From assembly GCF_003460605.1 (NCBI RefSeq), contig NZ_QTVN01000014.1, positions 1-64,000 of the forward strand: a DNA stretch of 64,000 nucleotides, given 5' to 3'. Numbering within the stretch: the stretch's first letter is position 1; every line of letters starts with the position of its first letter. The notes under the pieces are model-generated. The model ran no database searches. It was not told the DNA's origin and saw only the letters and a list, made by a program, of their open reading frames with translations. Origin of the DNA: Ruminococcus sp. AF31-8BH (GTDB taxonomy: Bacteria > Bacillota > Clostridia > Lachnospirales > Lachnospiraceae). The translations under genes were made by a program, and so were the position numbers. Of this stretch, positions 15,878 through 24,567 are shown in pieces.

Positions 15878-18124
15878 ATGGAAACAAAGATCAATCTGGA
15901 AGACTGCTATCTAAATAAGGAAACCATGCAATATTGCTGCTGGAACCAGAATGAGGATGGACAGATTGTATATGAAGAAACACCTGCATTTAATCTGAAT
16001 GGAACAGACGATATTCTGGCAGATGTGTGCGGGGATAGAAGCGGGAAGGTAAAGGTAACGCTTAAGGAAAAGAAGCTCTCTGATTTTGAGCAGGTAAGGG
16101 TGCTTCTTGCCGGGGTAAAAAATCAGGAAATTTATATTCTGCCTGTAACGGATGTACAGAGCGACTGTGAATTTACCATTGATACCAGTATCCTTCTTCC
16201 TGCCATGGAATATGGAAGAAATAAAAGCGTGCGAATCCTTCTGGAGACTATAGCAGATGGACAATATTTCCGATACCGTCTGGCTGATAAAGGCCGGGCA
16301 AAGCAGGACAAGGATCTGCAGAAAGGGAAAAAAGCCTGGATCTGTGAGCAGGCCTGCTCCGAAAAGCTCCTGTTAACCCAGGAGGGCGCCAAAGACATTG
16401 CATACACCCTGTGCGTCTACATGGATCAAAAAGGAAGATGGCTGTTCGGACTTTGCGCAAACTGGCGAATCCACAAAATGACACAGATGTGCCATCTGCG
16501 CTATCTTACCATCAATAAGAACCTTCTGAAGCTCAGACTGGTTACAGATGCAGATAAATATGGCTATTTCCCTGACAAGGTCCTGTTTCGATTCAGAAGC
16601 AAGCTGGAGGCAGAACGGGAAGCGTACAGCTTTACGATCAGAAAAAACAGACTGAGAAATAATCTGCGTCGCTTTGAGGCAGAGCTGGATCTGGACCAGG
16701 TGGAGTGGAAAAGCCTGTACTGGGATGTGCTGGTGGTATTTTTGAATCCGAAAACCGGGGACAGATATGAAGCTTCTGTATCCATGACCAGAAATTACCG
16801 CTTATTCACCGCGTTTTTATACAGCGGAAAATATAAAAAAGAAAACGGATTTTTCCTGTATCCCTACAATACGTCATCCAAGAATCTTGCATTCCAGTAT
16901 CGCGAGGAAGGCGAATATGACAGATGGGACTTCCGTATGAAGGAAATGGTCGCATTTTTCCTTTACCGCCTGTTAAAGCCTTACTGGGACAGCCAGCAGA
17001 TTCAGCTGGTATATGAGAAATTCTGCATGATGGCCCAGGACAACGGCTACTATTTCTTCAAATACTGCATGGAAAACGGGGAAGAAAAGAGGCAGAAAAA
17101 TCACATTTATTATGTGATCGATAAGAATGCACCGGACCGTGAGAAGCTGCGTCCGTACAAAAATCGGGTAGTGGATTTCATGAGCATCCGCCATATGATC
17201 TACATGCAGGCAGCGAAGCTTCTGGTGAGCACAGACACCCGAAATCATTTGTACGCTATGCGTCAGAGAGGCAGTATCCTGAAGCGCTACCTGAGAAGAA
17301 AGGATCTTGTATTTCTCCAGCACGGCGTAACCGCCCTGAAGAAAGTGGATTTCTTCTATGGCAAGGGAAAAGCAGGTTCCTGCAATCTTTTCGTGGTAAC
17401 CTCTGATTTCGAGAAAGGAATCATAGAGAAATATTTCGGATACGCAGAGGACGAGATCGTAAACAGCGGTTTTGCCAGATGGGATGTGCTGGAGGATAAA
17501 TCAGAAGGCCTTCGGGAAATCCTGATCATGCCTACCTGGAGATCCTGGCTGGAAAATGCAACGGCAGAGGAATTCAAAAAAAGCGATTATTTCCGGAACT
17601 ACATGGAGCTTCTGAATTCCAGGCGTTTCCACGATTTCCTGGAAAGGAACGACCTGTGCGCTAATTTTTATCTTCACTCCAAGTTCCGTGAATTTATGCA
17701 GGACTTTTCCGTGGAATCCAAGAGAATCCGCCTGATCGCATTTGGGGAAGAGCCTGCCAATGAGCTGATGATGCGCTGCAAAATGCTGGTAACCGACTAT
17801 TCCAGTGTGTGCTGGGATGTATTTTACCTGGATAAACCTGTTGTATTCTTCCAGTTTGACCGGGAAAAATACGAGGAAGCACACGGAAGCTATTTGGATA
17901 TGAGTAAGGAATTATTCGGAGAGTGTGCGGACAATGTGGACGGGCTTCTTACTTATATGGAAGAATGCGCAGCCGGTCATTTCGTGATCAAACCCCAGTA
18001 CGATGCTATGCGCACTAACTTCTACAAATATTTTGACGATCAGAACAGCAGGCGAATCTGCGATGCCATTGTGGAAAAATGGGGCAAAAAGAAGGAAGAA
18101 GAGAAAGCAGATGAGCAGGAATAA
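15878..18124 (+). CDS. CDP-glycerol glycerophosphotransferase family protein (TagF-like) 1
   Basis: A 748-residue protein. The first 350 or so residues are beta-rich and unlike the catalytic fold; the C-terminal 400 form the Glyphos_transf domain. Family motifs are LQHGVTALKK, the ITSDF-like TSDFEKGI, MPTWRSWL and TDYSSVCWDVFYLDKP. It should transfer glycerol phosphate from CDP-glycerol to a growing wall or capsular polymer at the inner membrane face. The motif that reads HIHPKM in the neighbouring paralogue is YLHSKF here, so one His and the Pro are replaced; activity or specificity may differ. It is the first gene of an operon and overlaps the next by 14 bases. Confidence 0.87.
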   Translation: METKINLEDCYLNKETMQYCCWNQNEDGQIVYEETPAFNLNGTDDILADVCGDRSGKVKVTLKEKKLSDFEQVRVLLAGVKNQEIYILPVTDVQSDCEFTIDTSILLPAMEYGRNKSVRILLETIADGQYFRYRLADKGRAKQDKDLQKGKKAWICEQACSEKLLLTQEGAKDIAYTLCVYMDQKGRWLFGLCANWRIHKMTQMCHLRYLTINKNLLKLRLVTDADKYGYFPDKVLFRFRSKLEAEREAYSFTIRKNRLRNNLRRFEAELDLDQVEWKSLYWDVLVVFLNPKTGDRYEASVSMTRNYRLFTAFLYSGKYKKENGFFLYPYNTSSKNLAFQYREEGEYDRWDFRMKEMVAFFLYRLLKPYWDSQQIQLVYEKFCMMAQDNGYYFFKYCMENGEEKRQKNHIYYVIDKNAPDREKLRPYKNRVVDFMSIRHMIYMQAAKLLVSTDTRNHLYAMRQRGSILKRYLRRKDLVFLQHGVTALKKVDFFYGKGKAGSCNLFVVTSDFEKGIIEKYFGYAEDEIVNSGFARWDVLEDKSEGLREILIMPTWRSWLENATAEEFKKSDYFRNYMELLNSRRFHDFLERNDLCANFYLHSKFREFMQDFSVESKRIRLIAFGEEPANELMMRCKMLVTDYSSVCWDVFYLDKPVVFFQFDREKYEEAHGSYLDMSKELFGECADNVDGLLTYMEECAAGHFVIKPQYDAMRTNFYKYFDDQNSRRICDAIVEKWGKKKEEEKADEQE

Positions 18125-19841
18125 CGGCGGGACAGGGAGCAGCAGAAGGATTAGGAAAACCAGCGAAGCTGGTAACGGCAGAAGAATGCAAAGCAACAGC
18201 GAATGTAGTGGGAATCGAATTATTACTGTGACAAGGCTGAAATTAAAAGGCTCTGATTTTACGGTATATGCGCAGGCGGGCAAAGCTTTGAAAATTGAGA
18301 AAGCAGTGCTGAAATCCCGAAATATTGTCCGACCGGCAGAATATCCGCTGGAATATGAGTTGCTTCCGAAAGGAAAAGAAAGGCATTTTTCAGGAAGGCA
18401 TCAGTTTTCAGAAGAGCAGCAGGCCTCCGGCAGGCAGCCGTTTCAGATCCGGATCTGGGGCAGCACAGGGAATATGACTTTATGGGAGGGTGACTGGGAT
18501 GTGTATCTTTACACCGAAGAGGGAGAAATTTTGCCTGTAATTCTGGATGGGGTCACACGGCTGAAGCTTCTCTTTGGAAATTACGAGATTCCAAAGGGGA
18601 ATCATATTTTATTTCCAATGGCAAGTACGAATCATATGCTTACGCTCCATGATCGGCTTCGGGCCTCATACGACAGTACCGCTACGGCAGTGAAAGAGAA
18701 TGTCATCTATCTGTTTTACATGCTCACAAAGCCAGTGTGGAACAGGAAAAAAATATGGGTGATTTATGAGAAATACTGTACAGAAGCCCAGGATAACGGT
18801 TCCTATTTTTTCAAATACTGTATGGAAAATCTTCCGGAAAAAGAAAAAAAGCATATTTATTTCATTCTGGACAAGAAGTCACTCCAGTGGCCGCAGATGA
18901 AAAAATATGGCCGGAATCTGGTTCCTTTTATGAGTGCAAGACATATGTTGTACATGTTGGCAGCCCGGATTTATGTGGCTTCAGATGCCAGAAATCATGG
19001 ATTTGCGTGGAAGCCTAAGCCTAATATTATTACCAGGCAGATTAGTCAGAAGAAAATGCTGTTTTTGCAGCACGGCGTAACTGCCCTGAAACGGGTAGAC
19101 AAACTATTCGGAAAAAACGGTTCCGCCCCTATGACCTATTTTGCCGTCACCTCAGAGTTTGAGCAGAAGATCGTCACAGAGAACTTCGGATATGCCAAAG
19201 AAAACGTGCCTATTCTTGGCTTTACTAGATGGGATGTCCTGGAAAATAAAGCCAGACCAGATGAGAAAAACATCCTGATCATGCCCACCTGGCGCCCCTG
19301 GCTGGAAGAGCAGTCCGATGAAGTATTCCGGGAAAGTGAGTACTGCAGACGGTACCGGCAGCTGCTGGAAAATCCAGAATTGGGAGCATTCCTGCGGGAA
19401 AACAATGTGAAGATCATTTTCCACATTCATCCCAAAATGAAGGAATTCCTGGAAGCATTTCAAACAGAAAATGACCAGGTAAAGCTGATCGTCCAGGGCA
19501 GCCAGCCCTTAAACGAGCTGATCATGAAATGCTCCATGCTGATCACCGACTATTCCAGTGTGAGCTGGGACGTCCACTATCTGGCTAAGCCGGTTCTGTT
19601 CTATCAGTTTGACTATGACCTGTATCAGCAGGCAAATGGAAGCTATATTGATATGACCAGGGACTTATTCGGAGACAGATGTCTGGATCAGGAATGCCTC
19701 GTAAAGAATATAAAAGAATATATAGAAAATAATTTTAAGGAAAAAGAAAGGTATGCACAGATGCGAAAGGAGCATTTTGCATACACAGATCATAACAACA
19801 GCAGGCGTACTCTGGAATTTCTGAAGTCCAGAGGCTGCTGA
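18111..19841 (+). CDS. CDP-glycerol glycerophosphotransferase family protein (TagF-like) 2
   Basis: A 576-residue paralogue of the preceding protein with the same layout: a short basic start, a beta-rich N-terminal region and a C-terminal Glyphos_transf domain. Motifs are LQHGVTALKRVDKLFG, MPTWRPWL, FHIHPKMKEF and TDYSSVSWDVHYLAKP, all canonical. I place the start at ATG 18111, inside the end of the previous gene, because GGAAGAAGAG precedes it and the upstream 36 codons overlap coding sequence of the earlier gene. The two genes look like an old tandem duplication. It likely extends or primes the same polymer. Confidence 0.87.
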   Translation: MSRNNGGTGSSRRIRKTSEAGNGRRMQSNSECSGNRIITVTRLKLKGSDFTVYAQAGKALKIEKAVLKSRNIVRPAEYPLEYELLPKGKERHFSGRHQFSEEQQASGRQPFQIRIWGSTGNMTLWEGDWDVYLYTEEGEILPVILDGVTRLKLLFGNYEIPKGNHILFPMASTNHMLTLHDRLRASYDSTATAVKENVIYLFYMLTKPVWNRKKIWVIYEKYCTEAQDNGSYFFKYCMENLPEKEKKHIYFILDKKSLQWPQMKKYGRNLVPFMSARHMLYMLAARIYVASDARNHGFAWKPKPNIITRQISQKKMLFLQHGVTALKRVDKLFGKNGSAPMTYFAVTSEFEQKIVTENFGYAKENVPILGFTRWDVLENKARPDEKNILIMPTWRPWLEEQSDEVFRESEYCRRYRQLLENPELGAFLRENNVKIIFHIHPKMKEFLEAFQTENDQVKLIVQGSQPLNELIMKCSMLITDYSSVSWDVHYLAKPVLFYQFDYDLYQQANGSYIDMTRDLFGDRCLDQECLVKNIKEYIENNFKEKERYAQMRKEHFAYTDHNNSRRTLEFLKSRGC

Positions 19842-19856
19842 GGGAAAGGAAAAGAA

Positions 19857-20951
19857 ATGAGCGAATTACCAAACAGCTCAAAAGAGCGAAAGAAATATCT
19901 GGATGCAGCAAAAGGCTGGGGAATCACAATGGTGGTGTTTGGGCATATTACTTCTCTGGGAAATCCCATAGACCTATGGTTTGCAGCATACAAAATCCCC
20001 ATATTTTTCATTGTTTCCGGCTACCTGCTCTGCATGCGCCAGTCATTTCGCAAGATGAGTGCCAGCCAGTATATATGGAAGCATTTCAAAAGTCTTATGA
20101 TTCCATATTTTGGATACAGTGCCATTGTAATGCTGTATAATATGCTGGTTTGCCTTATGAAAGGCACCGGACGCGCACAGATGTATTCGAAATTTGTGTA
20201 CCAGGCCTACACCACACTGAGCCTGAGAGGAATCAGTGCTCTGTGGTTCCTGCCGGCTTTGTTTTTTGCGCAGGTGATCTTTATCCTGGTAATGAAAGCA
20301 AAGAGCAATCTTGTGCGGATCGCCAGCGGAATCCTGTCTGTGGTTATCACGGTGTACACTTCAGACACTCTGCTTCCAATGCTGAAGGCCATGCTCACCG
20401 AAAGACAGTACAAAATCGTGTCATTTCCCATCCTGGCAGTGAGTAAGGGAATTCTGGGATTCTGGTTTATCGGGGCAGGGTATCTCTGCTTTATGCTTTT
20501 TAGCAAAATCAAAGAGAGAAATCTGCGATTTGTCATCGGTGCGGTGATGTTCGTGGCCACTATTTTCCTGTCGCAGAGAAACCTTCATGTAGACATCAAC
20601 CTGCTTCGAATCGGAGACAGTCATCTGATGTTTTACATAAACGGAATTCTTGGCTCCATGGGAACCATTCTGGTTCTGGAATATCTGGAGAAATGGTGGA
20701 AGATGACTTATCTGGAATTTGCGGGAAAAAATTCCCTGATCATTATGGCAACCCATGGAACCCTGGGCTTCAAAGTCCTTGTGATCAAAGGATGGAAGGC
20801 AATCTACACCCTGTCAGAGACTGCAGGACCAAGATACTATCTGGAATGTACCGGCATTCTGGCAGAGCTGATGCTCATAGAATGCGGTGTAGTTTCCATT
20901 ATCAATCAATATTTTCCATGGCTTACAGGGAAATTTAAGAAAAAAAACTAA
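19857..20951 (+). CDS. Membrane acyltransferase (acyltransferase 3 family)
   Basis: A 364-residue protein with about ten membrane helices. The early segment YLDAAKGWGITMVVFGHI, with its conserved His, and FFIVSGYLL are hallmarks of acyltransferase family 3, which O-acetylates sugars or polymer units. Inside this operon it probably adds acetyl or similar groups to the glycerophosphate polymer or its linker. The gene starts 15 bases after the previous stop with AGGGAAAGG as ribosome site and is followed 14 bases later by the next TagF-type gene. Confidence 0.83.
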   Translation: MSELPNSSKERKKYLDAAKGWGITMVVFGHITSLGNPIDLWFAAYKIPIFFIVSGYLLCMRQSFRKMSASQYIWKHFKSLMIPYFGYSAIVMLYNMLVCLMKGTGRAQMYSKFVYQAYTTLSLRGISALWFLPALFFAQVIFILVMKAKSNLVRIASGILSVVITVYTSDTLLPMLKAMLTERQYKIVSFPILAVSKGILGFWFIGAGYLCFMLFSKIKERNLRFVIGAVMFVATIFLSQRNLHVDINLLRIGDSHLMFYINGILGSMGTILVLEYLEKWWKMTYLEFAGKNSLIIMATHGTLGFKVLVIKGWKAIYTLSETAGPRYYLECTGILAELMLIECGVVSIINQYFPWLTGKFKKKN

Positions 20952-20965
20952 AAGAGGAAGCATAC

Positions 20966-22129
20966 ATGGGGAAACTGAAAAGCCTTTTGAAGGCAGAGCT
21001 GGTCAGTCTAAGGGTTACGAAAAAGCCGGACCCGGGAATCTGGATTTTTTCATCTACAGATAACGCACATTACAATTACAATTCCCGCTATCTGTTTGAA
21101 TATGTAAAGGACAACCTTCCAAAGATCACACCCTATTTTGTGATCAATGATGAGAAGCTAAGAAAAAAGCTTGGTGATAAGTACGGCGAACAATATTTTA
21201 TAGAGACCTGCTCCGTTGAGGGTATGAAAAAGGCTCTGTCAGCAGGCGTATGGTTTACCTCTGCAGGACTTCCTGTTTACGGCACAGGTCTTGGGAAAAA
21301 CAGGACAATTGTAAACCTGTGGCATGGAATCCCTCTGAAAAAAATCGCACTGATGGACCCTAATCTTTCCCGCCTTGCCAGAATCTATTTTAAGAAAATT
21401 TTTACAGAAAATTATACCTTTGTGCTGACCTGCTCAAGCCGGCTGATTCCTGTGATGGCAGAAAGCTTTCAGATTTCACCGGACAAGATAAAGGTCTGGG
21501 GACAGCCAAGAAATGATGTGCTTTTTCACAGGACAGACAGGGCTAAGGTGCTAAAGGAGCTGTACCCGGAGCTTCCATCCTGCAAAAAAGCAATCCTGTA
21601 TGCACCTACCTTTCGGGACTATGGTATGACAACTTTGTTTCCCTTTGCGGATTATGACAAAAAAGCACTGGATGCATTTTTGGAAAAGGAGGACGCCGTT
21701 ATCTTCCTTCGCACTCACATCAGCGAGCAGGGAAATGCAGGCCCCTATCTATCTGACCGGGTAAGATATCTGGGTAATGAACAGGCTGAAGACATTATGG
21801 ATATAGCCGATATGTTTGATATTCTGATTACCGATTATTCCAGTATTTATATTGACTATCTGCTTCTTGACAGGCCGCTGATTTTCCTTCCCTATGACAA
21901 GGAGCAGTATTTAAAGGGCCGTGGAATGAACTTTGAGTACGATAAGGTGACACCTGGCGCAAAGCCGGACAGCCAGCAAAAATTTATAGATGCCATAGCA
22001 GAGATCTGTCATGGAAGAGACCGCTATCAGCAGGAGCGGCAAAAATGCAATCTGTTTTTCAATGAGATCCAACAGCCCTGTATGAAAAATATCTGTGATG
22101 AGGTAAAAAAGCATGTCGGCATGGACTAA
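20966..22129 (+). CDS. CDP-glycerol glycerophosphotransferase family protein 3
   Basis: A 387-residue, compact Glyphos_transf protein. Motifs are NLWHGIPLKKI, the YAPTFRD segment, FLRTHIS and ITDYSSIYIDYLLLDRPLIF. It lacks the long N-terminal beta region of the first two, so it resembles primase-type (TagB-like) members, which add the first glycerol phosphate to a lipid-linked sugar. The role as primase is inferred from size only. It overlaps the next gene by 17 bases. Confidence 0.87.
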   Translation: MGKLKSLLKAELVSLRVTKKPDPGIWIFSSTDNAHYNYNSRYLFEYVKDNLPKITPYFVINDEKLRKKLGDKYGEQYFIETCSVEGMKKALSAGVWFTSAGLPVYGTGLGKNRTIVNLWHGIPLKKIALMDPNLSRLARIYFKKIFTENYTFVLTCSSRLIPVMAESFQISPDKIKVWGQPRNDVLFHRTDRAKVLKELYPELPSCKKAILYAPTFRDYGMTTLFPFADYDKKALDAFLEKEDAVIFLRTHISEQGNAGPYLSDRVRYLGNEQAEDIMDIADMFDILITDYSSIYIDYLLLDRPLIFLPYDKEQYLKGRGMNFEYDKVTPGAKPDSQQKFIDAIAEICHGRDRYQQERQKCNLFFNEIQQPCMKNICDEVKKHVGMD

Positions 22130-24497
22130 AATAAAGAAAAAACTAAAAAGCGGCACCTGGTATCCCTTTTACAATACCTTTTATGAGAAAACCAGGATCG
22201 ATCCACACCTGATTTTGCTGGAATCCAGAAGCGGCAGAGGCATGGAAAGCAATATTTTTGCAATTCTGCGGGAGCTGAACCGGGAAGAATATAAGAACTA
22301 TACCATTGCTTTGGCCTGCCGCAGCGACTACAGAGATTCTGTGGAAAAAAAGCTGCAGCACTATGGATTAAGGGTAGATCATCTGGTGAAGTTTGGAAGC
22401 ATTTTTTATTATCGAATGCTTTCCAAAGCCGGATTTCTCATCAATGACTCTACGTTTCCGGGACGCTTTATTAAAAAAGATGGACAGATCTATCTGAATG
22501 TGTGGCACGGAACTCCTCTGAAATGCATGGGAAGAGACAACCTGGAGGAGCGCTACAGCATGGGAAATGTTATGCGAAATCTTCTGATGTCCGATTACCT
22601 GCTTTTTTCCAATGTGTTTATGGAGGAAAAAATGCGGGGAGCTTACATGCTGGATAATCTGTATCAGGGGCAGTTTATTCATGAATGCTACCCAAGAAAT
22701 GAGATCTTTTTCCATCCGGATAAGGGAGAAGCCCTGAAAAAGAAATTCGGCTTCGGGAACCTGCAGGTATCTGTCTACATGCCCACCTTCCGGGGGAAGG
22801 CAGATGCAGTTGACAGTAAGGATTCTGTAAAGGAAATGCAGGGCTATCTGGATGTTCTTGACCGGTGTCTGGATGAAGATCAGCTGCTTCTTGTTAAGCT
22901 TCACCCCTTTGTGGGAAATGGGCTGAACCTGTCCAGTTATCAGCACATTCAGAAATTTCCGGAGGGCTATGATACCTATGAGGTTCTGAATATGTGTGAT
23001 GTGCTGATCACCGATTATTCCAGTGTTATGTATGACTTTGCCAACTCCGGTAAAAAGATTATCCTGTTTGCTTATGATATTGAGGATTATGCAGGAAGCA
23101 GGGGCATGTACGAGGACATCAGGACCTATCCTTTTCCTTTGGTGCGCACGCCAAAAGAGGTGGCAGACCTGTTAAAAACACCTGTCAAAGAGCTTGATGA
23201 AGCCTTCCGGAAGAAGTACGGAACCTATGAACAGGGAAGCGGAATCCGAAACCTCTGCCATCATGTGATCCTTGGAGAAAACCTCTGCCACACTGCCTCT
23301 GCCAGTGGAAATCAAAAGAAAAACGTACTGATCTATGCAGGAGATTTCCAACAGAATGGAATCACCACCTCCTTTTTAAATTTGATGAAGGAGCTTGATC
23401 AGGAAAAATACAACTATTTTGTTTCCTACCGCATGAATTCCCTTAAGGAAGCACCCTGGCGGCTGGATTGCCTGCCTCATCAGGCTAATGTGTATCCTCT
23501 TGGAAGCGAAATGAATATGGATGTGATTACTGCTATCTGTCAGGGACTTTACATGAAGCTGGGAATCCGCACAAAAAGACTTACACATGCCTATGCAAGA
23601 GAATGGAAAAAGCATTTCGGCAATTCCCGGTTTCAGGCAGTTCTCCACTTTAATGGTTACGAAAATTATATAATTTCCATGTTTGAGCAGGCACCCTTTT
23701 CCAGAACCATCTGGGTACACAATGACATGGAAAAAGAAATAGAGAGAAAGAAAAACCCAAATAAATATGTACTTCATGACGCTTATGCCTCCTATGACCA
23801 TGTGGCAGCAGTAAGCCGTGATCTTACAAAGGCTGTGGAAGCCATCGGCGGGCGAAGGGACAACATTACCGTCATTCCCAACTGTCAGGATTACGAAGGA
23901 ATCAAAAGGCGGTCCGGGGAAGCCATCTGCTTTGACCAGGAAACCAAATGTACCGTTTCCCTTAAGAAGCTTCAGGAGGTACTAAATGGCAGCGACCGAA
24001 AATTTATTAACATCGGACGTTTTTCCCAGGAAAAGCAGCACAGCCGTCTGATCCAGGCCTTTGAGCTTTTCTGGAAGAAAAACAAAAATACATGGCTGAT
24101 TATAATCGGCGGAGCGGGAAATCTCTATGAACAGACCTGCCAGCTGGCAAAAAACAGCGCTGCCGGCAGCCATATTATTCTGATTCGAAGTATACGAAAT
24201 CCTATGCCCATATTGAAGGCAAGTGATCTGCTGGTTTTATCCTCAGATTATGAAGGCCTTCCTGTAGTCCTGTTTGAGGCAGCAGTACTGGGGGTTCCCT
24301 TTGTGGCAACAAATGTCCCGGGAGCACGCTGCTTTTGTGAGGACTATGGCGGAATGCTGGCAGAGCCCTCTGTCTTGGGTGTTTTGAAAGGTATGGAGGC
24401 CTTTGAAAGGGGAGAATGCAAGGCACCAAAGATTGATTGCAGGGAAAACAACCGAAAATCCCTGGAGCTGTTTGAAACCCTTTTGCAGAAGACCTGA
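22113..24497 (+). CDS. Fusion of glycerophosphotransferase and GT4 glycosyltransferase
   Basis: A 794-residue two-domain enzyme. Residues about 1-385 are a Glyphos_transf domain (LNVWHGTPLKCMGRD, VYMPTFRGK, LVKLHPF, ITDYSSVMYDF). Residues about 400-790 are a GT-B fold family 4 glycosyltransferase (a start VLIYAGDFQQNGITTSFLN, FINIGRFSQEKQHSRLI, and the nucleotide-sugar site SSDYEGLPVVLFEAA). One polypeptide could thus add a glycerol phosphate and a sugar, as needed for a polymer of glycosylated glycerol phosphate or a sugar-glycerophosphate repeat. The frame is continuous, with no sign of error. It follows gene 3 with overlap. Confidence 0.88.
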   Translation: MSAWTKIKKKLKSGTWYPFYNTFYEKTRIDPHLILLESRSGRGMESNIFAILRELNREEYKNYTIALACRSDYRDSVEKKLQHYGLRVDHLVKFGSIFYYRMLSKAGFLINDSTFPGRFIKKDGQIYLNVWHGTPLKCMGRDNLEERYSMGNVMRNLLMSDYLLFSNVFMEEKMRGAYMLDNLYQGQFIHECYPRNEIFFHPDKGEALKKKFGFGNLQVSVYMPTFRGKADAVDSKDSVKEMQGYLDVLDRCLDEDQLLLVKLHPFVGNGLNLSSYQHIQKFPEGYDTYEVLNMCDVLITDYSSVMYDFANSGKKIILFAYDIEDYAGSRGMYEDIRTYPFPLVRTPKEVADLLKTPVKELDEAFRKKYGTYEQGSGIRNLCHHVILGENLCHTASASGNQKKNVLIYAGDFQQNGITTSFLNLMKELDQEKYNYFVSYRMNSLKEAPWRLDCLPHQANVYPLGSEMNMDVITAICQGLYMKLGIRTKRLTHAYAREWKKHFGNSRFQAVLHFNGYENYIISMFEQAPFSRTIWVHNDMEKEIERKKNPNKYVLHDAYASYDHVAAVSRDLTKAVEAIGGRRDNITVIPNCQDYEGIKRRSGEAICFDQETKCTVSLKKLQEVLNGSDRKFINIGRFSQEKQHSRLIQAFELFWKKNKNTWLIIIGGAGNLYEQTCQLAKNSAAGSHIILIRSIRNPMPILKASDLLVLSSDYEGLPVVLFEAAVLGVPFVATNVPGARCFCEDYGGMLAEPSVLGVLKGMEAFERGECKAPKIDCRENNRKSLELFETLLQKT

Positions 24498-24567
24498 GAC
24501 AAAAGAGAAAACGCTTGCAGCAAGAAAAGGTGTGCTGCGAGGAAGCTTTATTATGAGAGGAAAGTAA

